From Microbacterium bovistercoris (lineage in GTDB: Bacteria; Actinomycetota; Actinomycetes; Actinomycetales; Microbacteriaceae), in assembly GCF_003387575.1 (NCBI RefSeq), contig NZ_QUAB01000032.1, forward strand, positions 1 through 36,988: 36,988 bases of DNA. The letters run 5' to 3'. The position numbers were made by a program, and so were the translations under genes. This document shows, piece by piece, positions 22,366 to 30,508 of this stretch (positions within the stretch are counted from its first letter, which is position 1; each line of letters starts with the position of its first letter). Below the pieces are notes generated by a model. The model was not told where the DNA came from and ran no database searches. It saw only the letters and a program-made list of their open reading frames with translations.

Positions 22366-23853
22366 TCAAGATCGCTGCGGTCCCAGAGGCAGTGGGTGTC
22401 CGGCGTAGTCCAGGATCCGGTAGCGACCGCACGGGATCACAGTGTCGGGCGTGACTCCGGGCGGTGGCAGCTCCCACGCCTGGCTCGCGTCATCCTCGAC
22501 GAGGAAAGTGACCTCCGAGACCTCGAAGTCGGTGCGGTTCACCAGCCAGGCGTAGCCGCGAAGAGTGTGGTCGACCTGCACCAGCCGGGCCGGATCATCC
22601 AGCTGCAGCTTGGGCAGCCGCACCGTCCAGAATTGGCCGGCCCCCGTGCGATCCGAGGCGTCGACCCAGTCTGTCACGCAGCGCAGGTCGCGGTCGTCGG
22701 CACTGGCCGACGACGCCAGGCGGGGTGCGGAGACGCCGGCGAGCACGAGCACCACCACGGCGGATGCCGCGACGGCCATGCGCGCGGCGACCTGCGGCAT
22801 CCGGATGCTGCGGGGGAGGGCGACCAGCGAGAGCACCGGTACGAACGCGATCGGCTGCAGGTAGCGGGCCGCGTGCGTGCCGAGCGCGATCGCGCCGATC
22901 ACGACCAGCACCGGGATCAGCCACCCGGCTGTGCCGACGATGCGCGCCCCGCCGGTGCACCGCAGCGTGCGACGAACGCAGAACGCCAGCAGCGCGACGA
23001 GGATCAGGGCCGCCGCGACACCGCCGGGCGACGTGAGCCGCTCGCTGGCGAGCCCGGCGTAGTACTGCAGCGCCTGCGCCCACTCCGACGGCCGCGCGTA
23101 CCCGGTGCCGGTGTTGGCAATCCATGCCGAGAATGGAATGCGGGCGAGGAAGCCGGCCAGCGTCCCGGCGGCGAGAGCGAGGAGCGGAGCGAGAGCACCC
23201 TGCCGGCGCCTCACGGCACCCATTCCGAGCAGCAGGCCGAGGGGCACGGTCGCCCACGCCGCGAACAGCGGATTCGACAGCGTCGACACTGCGGCGACCA
23301 GCCCCAGAACGTACGGGATGCCGGACCATCCGCCCTCGACGCGACGACGGATCAGCCCGACCGACACGATCACCGCGATCACCGTCGCGGAGTAGTAGGT
23401 CGTGGTCAGCAGCAGGGATGCCGGCTCCAGCGCATCCCGCGACGGTGATGTCTCGAGAACCACGAGAAGGCAGAACGCTGAGAACGCGAGGAGCGTCCAC
23501 ATCACCGGTGAGCGTCCTTCGCCGCGACGCCCCGCCGCCAGGCGCAGTGCGCCGTAGAACGCCACGAGATTCACGACCGCGTTCATCGCGAACAGCGCGT
23601 TGAGGCCGAGCCAGGGGAGCGCCAGTCGGAGCAGCGCGAAGCATGCCGACTCCGGCATGAAGAGCACGGTGGAGAACGCCCAGTCCTGCGGCTGCCCCTC
23701 CAGCACCGACCGGACGTAGAGCGCGACGACCAGAGAGTCGCCGTCGCGGAACAGCAGCTCGGAACGCGCGGATGCGGCCATCTGGGCGGCGACGAACACC
23801 GCCACGCCCACTGCGGCAGCCCACCCCGCCGCTTCACGCCATCCCCCGCGCAC
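22366..23853 (-). CDS. Polytopic membrane protein of unknown function (GT-C-like layout)
   Basis: A 495-residue protein with about 11-12 hydrophobic helices up to residue 395 and a C-terminal soluble part of about 95 residues (CVTDWVDASDRTGAGQFWTV onward). The first loop after helix 1 holds RDGDS (Asp37, Asp39), a position where GT-C glycosyltransferases carry catalytic acids, and a helix-rich core plus extracytoplasmic tail is also GT-C-like. This similarity is only in layout; I do not recognise the family. The start is the GTG at 23853: upstream the frame runs on into the antisense of mrpA and is not coding. It is divergent from the mrp operon, with a dispersed palindromic repeat between them. 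Confidence 0.7.
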   Translation of the reverse strand: MRGGWREAAGWAAAVGVAVFVAAQMAASARSELLFRDGDSLVVALYVRSVLEGQPQDWAFSTVLFMPESACFALLRLALPWLGLNALFAMNAVVNLVAFYGALRLAAGRRGEGRSPVMWTLLAFSAFCLLVVLETSPSRDALEPASLLLTTTYYSATVIAVIVSVGLIRRRVEGGWSGIPYVLGLVAAVSTLSNPLFAAWATVPLGLLLGMGAVRRRQGALAPLLALAAGTLAGFLARIPFSAWIANTGTGYARPSEWAQALQYYAGLASERLTSPGGVAAALILVALLAFCVRRTLRCTGGARIVGTAGWLIPVLVVIGAIALGTHAARYLQPIAFVPVLSLVALPRSIRMPQVAARMAVAASAVVVLVLAGVSAPRLASSASADDRDLRCVTDWVDASDRTGAGQFWTVRLPKLQLDDPARLVQVDHTLRGYAWLVNRTDFEVSEVTFLVEDDASQAWELPPPGVTPDTVIPCGRYRILDYAGHPLPLGPQRS

Positions 23854-23880
23854 GTGACAACTCTCGCATGCGGGGCGCGT

Positions 23881-23929
23881 TTCGTCTCGCTCCGCGGATC
23901 CTGAGCGAGGAGCGCCGCGACGAGACGAA
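23881..23929. repeat. Dispersed palindromic element, copy 1 (intergenic)
   Basis: TTCGTCTCG (23881-23889) and CGAGACGAA (23921-23929) are the ends of a roughly 49-bp imperfect palindrome with the internal core CTGAGCGAGGAGCG. The same ends and core occur at 27462-27600 and 29731-29775. This copy lies between the unknown membrane-protein gene and mrpA. Confidence 0.85.
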
Positions 23930-23957
23930 GGGCACTCAACGGCCGGAGGGTGCCCGA

Positions 23958-23963
23958 TAGACT
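23958..23963 (+). promoter_or_regulatory. Candidate -10 box of the mrp operon
   Basis: TAGACT fits the TANNNT pattern of the other promoters in this window. It would give a leader of about 50 bases to the ATG at 24019. No convincing -35 is seen, so this is tentative. Confidence 0.4.
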
Positions 23964-24018
23964 GGGGCAAGTACAGCCCGCCTAGGCCGGAAGGCCCGAC
24001 GAGCGTGAGGAGCCGCTT

Positions 24019-26946
24019 ATGACGTTGCTCCTCGCCGTGTTCCTCGCGGGCTCTCTTCTGCTTCCTGCGCTGATCCGATGGCTGGGAGCCCAGGCGTTCG
24101 CCGTCGGAGCCCTCATCCCCGCGGCCGCCTTCATCCACGCGCTCGTGCTCACCCCTCAGGTGCTCGATCCGGCCACCACGCCCGTCGAGAGCTACCCCTG
24201 GATTCCCCAGCTGGGTCTGAACCTCTCCATGGTCATGACCCCGCTGAGCTGGGTCATGACCCTGATCGTCACCGGCGTGGGCGCGCTCGTGCTGTTCTAC
24301 TGCCGCTGGTACTTCTTCGATGAGGGCCGCGAGGTCGGCCAGTTCGCCGGAGTGCTGCTCGGCTTCGCCGGCGCGATGTACGGCCTCGTCCTCACCGACG
24401 ACCTGATCATGCTCGTGATCTTCTGGGAGATCACCAGCATCCTGTCCTACCTGCTGATCGGTCACTACCGGCGCCGCGCGGCCAGTCGTCGTGCCGCACT
24501 GCAGGCACTGCTGGTCACGACGCTCGGCGGCCTGGTGCTCTTCGTCGGCGCGATCATCCTGACCGTGGACGCCGGGACGTCGAGCATCACCGCGCTCCTG
24601 GCCGACCCGCCGTCCGGGGCACTGGTGAACGCCGCGATCGTGATGCTGCTGGTGGGCGCGATCAGCAAGTCGGCGATCTTCCCGTTCCACTTCTGGCTGC
24701 CCGGCGCGATGGCCGCGCCGACCCCGGTCAGCGCCTACCTGCACGCCGCGGCGATGGTGAAGGCGGGCATCTACCTCATCGCCCTGTTCGCCCCGGTGTT
24801 CGCGCAGACCGGCCCCTGGCGGCCGATCGTCGTCTCACTGGGCGTGTTCACCATGCTGCTGGGCGGCATCCAGGCGCTTCGCGAGACCGACCTGAAGCGC
24901 ATCCTCGCCTTCGGCACGGTCAGCCAGCTGGGCTTCTTCGCCGTGGTGATCGGCTTCGGCACCCAGGCCGCGGCGCTCGGCGGCCTCGCACTCGTCATCG
25001 GCCACGCGCTGTTCAAATCGGCACTCTTCCTGATCGTCGGCGTGATCGACCGCCAGCTGTCGACCCGCGACATCCGTGAGCTGTCCGGCGTCGGCCGCCA
25101 GGCGCCGGTCATGGCGACGACCGCATTCATCTCGATCGCGTCGATGATGGGCATCGCCCCCACGATCGGATTCGTCGCGAAGGAGTCGTCGCTGACGGCC
25201 CTGCTGGACGCCGCTCAGGCGGGGGAGCCCTGGGGTCTGGTGGCGCTGATCGGCGTCATCCTCGGTTCCATGCTGACGGCGGCATACGGGACGCGCTTCC
25301 TCTGGGGCGCGTTCTGGACGAAGCACGACAAGAGCGGCGATCGGATGCCGGACACGGCCTGGCCCGACCCGCCGGTGGGCTTCCTCTCCGCGCCGATCAT
25401 CCTCGCCGGGGCGACCATCGGGGTGGGCATCGCCGCGCCCGCCCTCGACGTCATGCTGCACGGCTACGCCGTCACCGCGCCGGACGACGGTCATGGCACC
25501 GGCCATCTCGCGCTCTGGCACGGCTTCGAACCCGCGCTGGGCATCTCGATCCTGTCGATCCTGATCGGCATCGGCTTCTTCCTGCTCACGCGTCGTACCG
25601 GCTGGGATGCGAAGCCGCGTCTGCTGCCCTTCACCGCGGCCGACGTCTACTACGCCGTCATGCGCGGCGTCGACCGGCTCTCGGTGCTGACCACGACCCT
25701 GACGCAGCGGGGTTCGCTTCCGATCTACGTCGGCACGATCTTCGTCGTCTTCATCGCCGCTGAGGCGACCGCCCTGGTCATGGCGGGCACCCCGCAGGCG
25801 ATGCAGCTCTCGGCCTGGCACACCCCGGCGCAGATCGTCGTCGCCCCGATCATGGCCGCCGCCGGCATCGTCGCCGTCCGCGCCCGCAAGCGCTACACCG
25901 GCGTCGTGCTGGTCTCGGTGACCGGCCTCGGCATGGTGGTGCTGTTCGCCACCAGCGGCGCCCCCGATCTCGCGCTCACGCAGATCCTGGTCGAGACGGT
26001 CACGATGGTCACCTTCGCGCTGGTGCTGCGCCGCCTGCCGTCGCGGATGGGGGAGCACAACGCCTCGGTCGGCCGCCTGCCCCGCGCGCTGCTCGCCGTC
26101 GGCGCCGGCGCGACGATGGCGCTGGTCGCGATCGTCGCCACCCAGGCACGGATCACCGAGCCGATCTCGGTCGCCTTCCCGCAACTCGCCTACGAGCTCG
26201 GGCACGGCAAGAACGTCGTCAACGTCGCCCTCGTCGACCTGCGCGGCTGGGACACGATGGGCGAGCTCAGTGTGCTCGTGCTCGCGGCCACCGGAGTGGC
26301 ATCCCTCGTGTTCGTCTCGCACCGTGCGGACCTGCTCTCCAGCACGCGAGCGCTGCCGGCGACGTCGCGTCGTCGCGGCGACCGGCGTCCGCTCATCGAG
26401 ACGGTCGATGGTCCGCGCTTCCAGACCGCGGAGAACCGCAGCGGCAACCGCGCGTGGCTGATCGGCAGCCAGCAGCAGAAGCCCGAGAACCGCTCGATCC
26501 TGCTCGAGGTGATCGTGCGCATCCTGTTCCACACGGTCATCGTGGTGTCGATCTACCTGCTCTTCGCCGGCCACAACGGCCCCGGCGGCGGCTTCGCCGG
26601 CGGCCTGGTCGCGGGCATGGCGCTGGTCATGCGCTACATCGCCGGCGGACGCTGGGAGCTCGGCGCCGCTGCACCGACGGATGCCGGCCGCCTGCTCGGG
26701 GCCGGCCTGATCCTCGCCGTCGGCGACGCGGTGGTGCCGCTGTTCTTCGGCCTCGCACCGCTGCAGAGCGTGGTGTGGGAGGCGGATGTCCCGGCGCTGG
26801 GCCATCTGGAGTTCGTCTCCTCGACCATCTTCGACATCGGCGTCTACCTGGTGGTCATCGGCCTGGTGCTCGACGTGCTGCGCAGCCTCGGCGCAGAGGT
26901 CGACCGGCAGACCGCGCTGCTGCGCGAGCGGGGGGTGCGCGTCTGA
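24019..26946 (+). CDS. mrpA: Mrp cation/proton antiporter subunit A fused to B
   Basis: A 975-residue subunit. Residues 1-500 are the NuoL/ND5-like proton channel, with the lysine- and histidine-bearing helices (AISKSAIFPFHFWLPGAMAA, TPVSAYLHAAAMVKAGIYLI) and the WEITSILSYLLIGHYR segment. Residues about 590-760 are the MrpA-specific DUF4040-type part (ASGAPDLALTQILVETVTMV, with TSGAPDLA). Residues about 830-975 form a complete MrpB domain (NRSILLEVIVRILFHTVIVV, then GHNGPGGGFAGGLVAGMAL). The A+B fusion is usual in actinobacteria. GAGGAG precedes the ATG. The Mrp complex exchanges Na+ (or K+) for protons and supports alkali and salt tolerance. Its TGA shares a base with the mrpC start. Confidence 0.96.
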   Translation: MTLLLAVFLAGSLLLPALIRWLGAQAFAVGALIPAAAFIHALVLTPQVLDPATTPVESYPWIPQLGLNLSMVMTPLSWVMTLIVTGVGALVLFYCRWYFFDEGREVGQFAGVLLGFAGAMYGLVLTDDLIMLVIFWEITSILSYLLIGHYRRRAASRRAALQALLVTTLGGLVLFVGAIILTVDAGTSSITALLADPPSGALVNAAIVMLLVGAISKSAIFPFHFWLPGAMAAPTPVSAYLHAAAMVKAGIYLIALFAPVFAQTGPWRPIVVSLGVFTMLLGGIQALRETDLKRILAFGTVSQLGFFAVVIGFGTQAAALGGLALVIGHALFKSALFLIVGVIDRQLSTRDIRELSGVGRQAPVMATTAFISIASMMGIAPTIGFVAKESSLTALLDAAQAGEPWGLVALIGVILGSMLTAAYGTRFLWGAFWTKHDKSGDRMPDTAWPDPPVGFLSAPIILAGATIGVGIAAPALDVMLHGYAVTAPDDGHGTGHLALWHGFEPALGISILSILIGIGFFLLTRRTGWDAKPRLLPFTAADVYYAVMRGVDRLSVLTTTLTQRGSLPIYVGTIFVVFIAAEATALVMAGTPQAMQLSAWHTPAQIVVAPIMAAAGIVAVRARKRYTGVVLVSVTGLGMVVLFATSGAPDLALTQILVETVTMVTFALVLRRLPSRMGEHNASVGRLPRALLAVGAGATMALVAIVATQARITEPISVAFPQLAYELGHGKNVVNVALVDLRGWDTMGELSVLVLAATGVASLVFVSHRADLLSSTRALPATSRRRGDRRPLIETVDGPRFQTAENRSGNRAWLIGSQQQKPENRSILLEVIVRILFHTVIVVSIYLLFAGHNGPGGGFAGGLVAGMALVMRYIAGGRWELGAAAPTDAGRLLGAGLILAVGDAVVPLFFGLAPLQSVVWEADVPALGHLEFVSSTIFDIGVYLVVIGLVLDVLRSLGAEVDRQTALLRERGVRV

Positions 26947-27626
26947 TGGACATCTCGCTCACCCTCATCATCGTGATGGCCGTGCTGTTCGCCTGCGGCG
27001 TCTACGCCATGATGGAGCGCAGCCTCACCCGGGTGCTGATCGGATTCCTCCTGCTGGGCAACGCCGTGAACCTGCTGCTCCTCATCGTGATGGGTGTGCC
27101 GGGCAAGGCGCCGTTCTTCGGCGAGGAGGGTGACCTCAGCGATCCGCTGCCGCAGGCGCTGACGCTGACGGCGATCGTGATCACGTTCGCCGTGTCGGCC
27201 TTCCTCCTCGCGCTGATCTACCGCTCCTGGCAGCTGGGGCAGGCCGACATCGTGCCGGACGACGAGGCCGACCTCGCGATCCGCGAGCGCACGATCGAAG
27301 AGGAGGATGTCTTCGACGACGAGTCCGAGTTCGGCGACGACGACGCGACCACCGACTTCGTCGGCGAGCAGACCGCGCCGATCACGGTGCTGCACATGCG
27401 CGACGTACCCGGCATCCGGGACGACGCTCCGGTCGACATGGCGGATGCCGCGGACGTACGTCCTTCGTCTCGCTCCGCTCGCTCAGGAGCCGGGGAGCGA
27501 GACGAAGCGCGCTCAGGAGCCGCGGAGCGAGACGAAGCGCGCTCAGGAGCCGCGGAAGCCTCGGACCCTGAGCGAGGAGCGCAGCGACGAGACGAAGGGC
27601 CTGACGAGGAGGGGGATCGCACATGA
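26946..27626 (+). CDS. mrpC: Mrp antiporter subunit C with repeat-derived tail
   Basis: A 226-residue protein. The NuoK-like core (residues 1-95) has three helices and the family phrases GVYAMMERSLTRVLIGFLLL, GNAVNLLLL and DPLPQALTLTAIVIT. A normal MrpC ends at about 110-170 residues; here an acidic linker (100-170) is followed by a tail (about 172-222) encoded by a dispersed palindromic repeat, including two copies of the decapeptide SGAxERDEAR and a third partial one. The core should function, while the tail is probably a disordered cytoplasmic extension. The start overlaps the mrpA stop, and the stop overlaps the mrpD start. Confidence 0.95.
   Translation: MDISLTLIIVMAVLFACGVYAMMERSLTRVLIGFLLLGNAVNLLLLIVMGVPGKAPFFGEEGDLSDPLPQALTLTAIVITFAVSAFLLALIYRSWQLGQADIVPDDEADLAIRERTIEEEDVFDDESEFGDDDATTDFVGEQTAPITVLHMRDVPGIRDDAPVDMADAADVRPSSRSARSGAGERDEARSGAAERDEARSGAAEASDPERGAQRRDEGPDEEGDRT
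27462..27600. repeat. Dispersed palindromic element, copy 2 (inside mrpC)
   Basis: The ends CCTTCGTCTCGCTCCGCTCG (from 27462) and the matching reverse at 27567-27600 (CCTGAGCGAGGAGCGCAGCG, then ACGAGACGAAGG) bracket an internal 30-bp tandem repeat: units at 27481-27510 and 27511-27540 differ by one base, and a third, partial unit follows. The whole element lies in frame in the 3' end of mrpC. Confidence 0.9.
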
Positions 27627-29182
27627 CCGCGCTCGTCCCGCTGCTCGTCGCCCTGCCACTGCTGGGGGCGGCCGTCACGCTCGTCTTCGGCCGCAGCCCG
27701 CGCCTGCAGGTGCTCGTGTCGGCCATCACGCTGGCATCCGTCTCGATGATCGCGGCGATCCTGCTGGTCGTCGTCGATCAGAGCGGCACGCCGTTGGCGG
27801 TGTCTGTGGGCGGATGGCCGATCCCGTTCGGGATCGTGCTCTACGTCGACCGGTTCGCGGCTCTGCTCGTGCTGACCTCGGCCATCGTGCTGCTCGCGGT
27901 GCTGCTGTTCTCAATCGGCCAGGGCGCCGCGGACGGCGCGGAGGACACCCCGACCTCGATCTTCAACCCGTCCTACCTGATCCTCGCCGCCGGCATCTTC
28001 AACGCCTTCATCGCGGGCGACCTGTTCAACCTCTACGTGGGCTTCGAGATCCTGCTGGTCGCGTCGTACGTGCTGATCACCCTGGGCAGCACCGAGTCCC
28101 GCATCCGCACCGGGTCGGTGTACATCGTCGTCTCGCTGGTGTCGTCCATCCTGTTCCTCGCCGCGATCGCGGCGATCTACGGCGCGGTCGGCACGGTGAA
28201 CATGGCGCAGGTCGCCGAGCGGGTGGCGCAGCTGCCGCAGGACACCCAGCTGGTGCTGCACCTCATGCTGGTGATCGCGTTCGGCATCAAGGCGGCCATC
28301 TTCCCGGTATCGTTCTGGCTGCCGGACTCGTACCCGACGGCCCCGGCGCCGGTGACCGCCGTGTTCGCCGGCCTGCTGACGAAGGTCGGCGTGTACGCGC
28401 TGATCCGCACCGAGACGCAGCTGTTCGCGCAGAACAGCATCGACACGCTGCTCATGGTGGTGGGGCTCGCGACGATGATCATCGGCATCCTCGGCGCAGT
28501 CGCACAGGCAGAGTTGAAGAGGATCCTGTCGTTCACGCTGGTCAGCCACGTCGGCTACATGATCTTCGGCCTCGCTATCGCGACCGAGGCCGGTGTGGGT
28601 GCCACGGTGTACTACATCGTGCACCACATCGTCGTGCAGACGACCCTGTTCCTCGCCGTCGGACTCATCGAGCGCAGGGCCGGCAGCACCAGCATCCTGC
28701 GGGTGAAGGGCCTGATGAAGGCGGCGCCGCTGCTCGCCGTGCTGTACTTCGTGCCGGCGATCAACCTCGGCGGCCTGCCGCCGTTCTCGGGGTTCATCGG
28801 CAAGATCGGGCTGTTCCAGGCGGCGGCGGAGGTCGGCACACCCATGCTGTACGTGCTCATCGGCGGCGGCATCCTCACCTCGCTGCTCACGCTGTACGCC
28901 CTGATGCGCGCGTGGAACCTCGCGTTCTGGCGCGAGGACGACGACGCGGCGGAAGAGGGCGAGAGCCGGCACGGCTACCTCGCCGGCGCACCGGCGGCCG
29001 ACGAGCAGCAGGAGCGTCGCCGCATTCCCGCGATCATGACGATCGCCACCGGGGGCATGGTCGGGGTGACACTGGTACTGACGGTGTTCGCCGGTCCGTT
29101 GTACGCGCTGTGCGACCGCATCGGCACCGGGCTGCTGCAGCCGGTCACCCTCGTGCAGCTGGATGAGGAGGCGAGCGGATGA
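27623..29182 (+). CDS. mrpD: Mrp antiporter subunit D
   Basis: A 519-residue NuoN/NuoM-like subunit with about 14 helices. Key phrases are NLYVGFEILLVASYVLITLG (with the conserved Glu of the proton path), GIKAAIFPVSFWLPDSYPTA, then PAPVTAVFAGLLTKVGVYAL (with the conserved lysines), and ELKRILSFTLVSHVGYMIFG. It begins in an ATGA overlap with mrpC and ends in one with mrpE. It provides the second proton half-channel of the antiporter. Confidence 0.97.
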   Translation: MTALVPLLVALPLLGAAVTLVFGRSPRLQVLVSAITLASVSMIAAILLVVVDQSGTPLAVSVGGWPIPFGIVLYVDRFAALLVLTSAIVLLAVLLFSIGQGAADGAEDTPTSIFNPSYLILAAGIFNAFIAGDLFNLYVGFEILLVASYVLITLGSTESRIRTGSVYIVVSLVSSILFLAAIAAIYGAVGTVNMAQVAERVAQLPQDTQLVLHLMLVIAFGIKAAIFPVSFWLPDSYPTAPAPVTAVFAGLLTKVGVYALIRTETQLFAQNSIDTLLMVVGLATMIIGILGAVAQAELKRILSFTLVSHVGYMIFGLAIATEAGVGATVYYIVHHIVVQTTLFLAVGLIERRAGSTSILRVKGLMKAAPLLAVLYFVPAINLGGLPPFSGFIGKIGLFQAAAEVGTPMLYVLIGGGILTSLLTLYALMRAWNLAFWREDDDAAEEGESRHGYLAGAPAADEQQERRRIPAIMTIATGGMVGVTLVLTVFAGPLYALCDRIGTGLLQPVTLVQLDEEASG

Positions 29183-29808
29183 GTCCCGAAACGCGCCGCG
29201 GCCTCGTCCACGACATCTGGGTGCAGCTGCCGTTCCTCGCCTGGCTGGTCGTGCTGTGGGTGCTGCTGTGGCACCAGTTCACGCCATTGGCCTTCGTGAC
29301 GGGCCTGGTCGTGGCGGTCTTCGTGACCCGGGTGTTCCGGCTGCCGACGGTGGAGCTGTCCGGCCGGATCAACGTCTGGTACGCGTTCCTGTTCGTCGTG
29401 CAGTTCCTCTGGGCCGTCGTGAGGGGCGCGTTGAGCGTCACCATCCAGGTGTTCGACTTCCGCCGCCAGCCGGGCGCCGCGATCATCGCGGTGCCGCTGC
29501 GGTACGCCGACGACCTGATCATGACGCACGTGTCGGTCACGTCGTCGCTGATCCCCGGGTCGCTCGTGATCGAGGCCGACCGCGACCGCGGCATCCTCTA
29601 TCTGCACGTGATCGGCGTGCACACGAAGGCGGATGTCGAGGAGTTCCGCGCCGAGGTGCTGCGCTGGGAGCGTCGCATCGTGCGCGCACTCGGCACGCCC
29701 GCGCAGTACCACGCGCTGCGCGCCGACGCACTTCGTCTCGCTCCACGGGTCCTGAGCGAGCGAGGCGAGACGAAGGGCGCTCAGGACCCGCGGAGGGAGG
29801 GCCGATGA
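29179..29808 (+). CDS. mrpE: Mrp antiporter subunit E with repeat-derived tail
   Basis: A 209-residue protein. The MrpE core covers residues 1-172: two helices (about 16-52 and 66-88), the phrase NVWYAFLFVVQFLWAVVRGA, and the soluble part PLRYADDLIMTHVSVTSSLI, then PGSLVIEAD and YLHVIGVHT. Residues 185-209 (LRLAPRVLSERGETKGAQDP) come from the palindromic element at 29731-29775 and are not part of the family. MrpE is needed for assembly and stability of the complex. It is joined to mrpD and mrpF by ATGA overlaps at both ends. Confidence 0.95.
   Translation: MSPETRRGLVHDIWVQLPFLAWLVVLWVLLWHQFTPLAFVTGLVVAVFVTRVFRLPTVELSGRINVWYAFLFVVQFLWAVVRGALSVTIQVFDFRRQPGAAIIAVPLRYADDLIMTHVSVTSSLIPGSLVIEADRDRGILYLHVIGVHTKADVEEFRAEVLRWERRIVRALGTPAQYHALRADALRLAPRVLSERGETKGAQDPRREGR
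29731..29775. repeat. Dispersed palindromic element, copy 3 (inside mrpE)
   Basis: CTTCGTCTCG (29731-29740) pairs with CGAGACGAAG (29766-29775); the core CTGAGCGAG is shared with the other two copies. It is followed by CTCAGGACCCGCGG, which mirrors the internal sequence. It lies in frame at the 3' end of mrpE. Confidence 0.9.
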
Positions 29809-30074
29809 ACATCCTGCTGGGCGTCATCCTGGTGGTCTTCGGGATCGCCGCCGTCCTCACGCTGATCCGCATCGTGCGGGGCCCGTCGATCCTCGACCGC
29901 GCCGTCGCGAGCGACGTGCTGCTCACCGAGGTGATGTGCGTGCTCGGCGCGGAGATGGCGATCAACGGGCACACGCGCAACATCCCGGTGCTGCTGGTGA
30001 TCGCGATGGTGGGCGTGTTCGGGTCGATCGCCGTGGCGCGTTTCGTGGCGCGAAGGGACAACACCCCCTCATGA
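29805..30074 (+). CDS. mrpF: Mrp antiporter subunit F
   Basis: An 89-residue subunit with three helices. The family signature RIVRGPSILDRAVASDVLLT (about residues 22-41) is present, with the conserved Asp in the LDR segment thought to take part in cation binding. It starts in an ATGA overlap with mrpE and its stop overlaps the mrpG start. Confidence 0.96.
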   Translation: MNILLGVILVVFGIAAVLTLIRIVRGPSILDRAVASDVLLTEVMCVLGAEMAINGHTRNIPVLLVIAMVGVFGSIAVARFVARRDNTPS

Positions 30075-30460
30075 ACGTGTTCGGACTCGAGATCCCCGAC
30101 GCCGTCCTCGACGTCGTCGTGCTGGTGCTGATCCTCATCGGCGCGCTCCTGTGCCTGTCTGCCGCGGTCGGACTGCTGCACTTCCGGGGCGTCCCGTCGC
30201 GCCTGCACGCGGCGACCAAGCCGCAGGTGCTCGGGCTGCTGGTGATCTGCATCGCGATCGCGCTGTCGCAGCGCAGCATCGGCGGCATCCTGATCGGGCT
30301 GGTGATCGTCGCGCCGGTGGTGCTGATGCAGTTCGCGACAGCGCCGCTGTCGGCGCACATGGTGGGCCGGCAGGCCTACCGCAATGGGTCGGTAGACGAG
30401 CGCGAGCTCGTGGTCGACGAGTACGCCGAGTCGAAGACGACGCCGCCCGGCGCGGGGTGA
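30071..30460 (+). CDS. mrpG: Mrp antiporter subunit G
   Basis: A 129-residue subunit with three helices and the PhaG/MnhG signature VGLLHFRGVPSRLHAATKPQ (about 33-52), followed by the L.G.L....A..L family helix. The C-terminal 25 residues are polar. It starts in an ATGA overlap with mrpF and is the last gene of the operon; a pair of small palindromes follows before the convergent hipA remnant. Confidence 0.95.
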   Translation: MNVFGLEIPDAVLDVVVLVLILIGALLCLSAAVGLLHFRGVPSRLHAATKPQVLGLLVICIAIALSQRSIGGILIGLVIVAPVVLMQFATAPLSAHMVGRQAYRNGSVDERELVVDEYAESKTTPPGAG

Positions 30461-30503
30461 GTGGGATATATCCGACATGGATGCTTGTGGGACATATCCC
30501 ACA
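30461..30503. repeat. Paired palindromes between mrpG and the hipA remnant
   Basis: GTGGGATATATCCGAC (from 30461) and GTGGGACATATCCCAC (from 30487) are similar 16-bp units 26 bp apart. The second folds as TGTGGGA-CATA-TCCCACA (30486-30503). They lie between convergent genes and could end transcription from both sides. Confidence 0.7.
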
Positions 30504-30508
30504 CGGGA

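Noticed and set aside
23854..24744. N-terminal extension of the minus-strand membrane protein to 792 residues
   Set aside because: The extra part is antisense of mrpA and of the divergent promoter region; hydrophobic, protein-like sequence begins only at the GTG at 23853.
24019..26946. MrpA-MrpB fusion as a novelty
   Set aside because: Fused A+B subunits are the normal form in many actinobacterial Mrp operons.
24019..30460. Respiratory complex I fragment
   Set aside because: The order A(B)CDEFG, the MrpE, F and G subunits and the lack of other nuo genes identify an Mrp antiporter.
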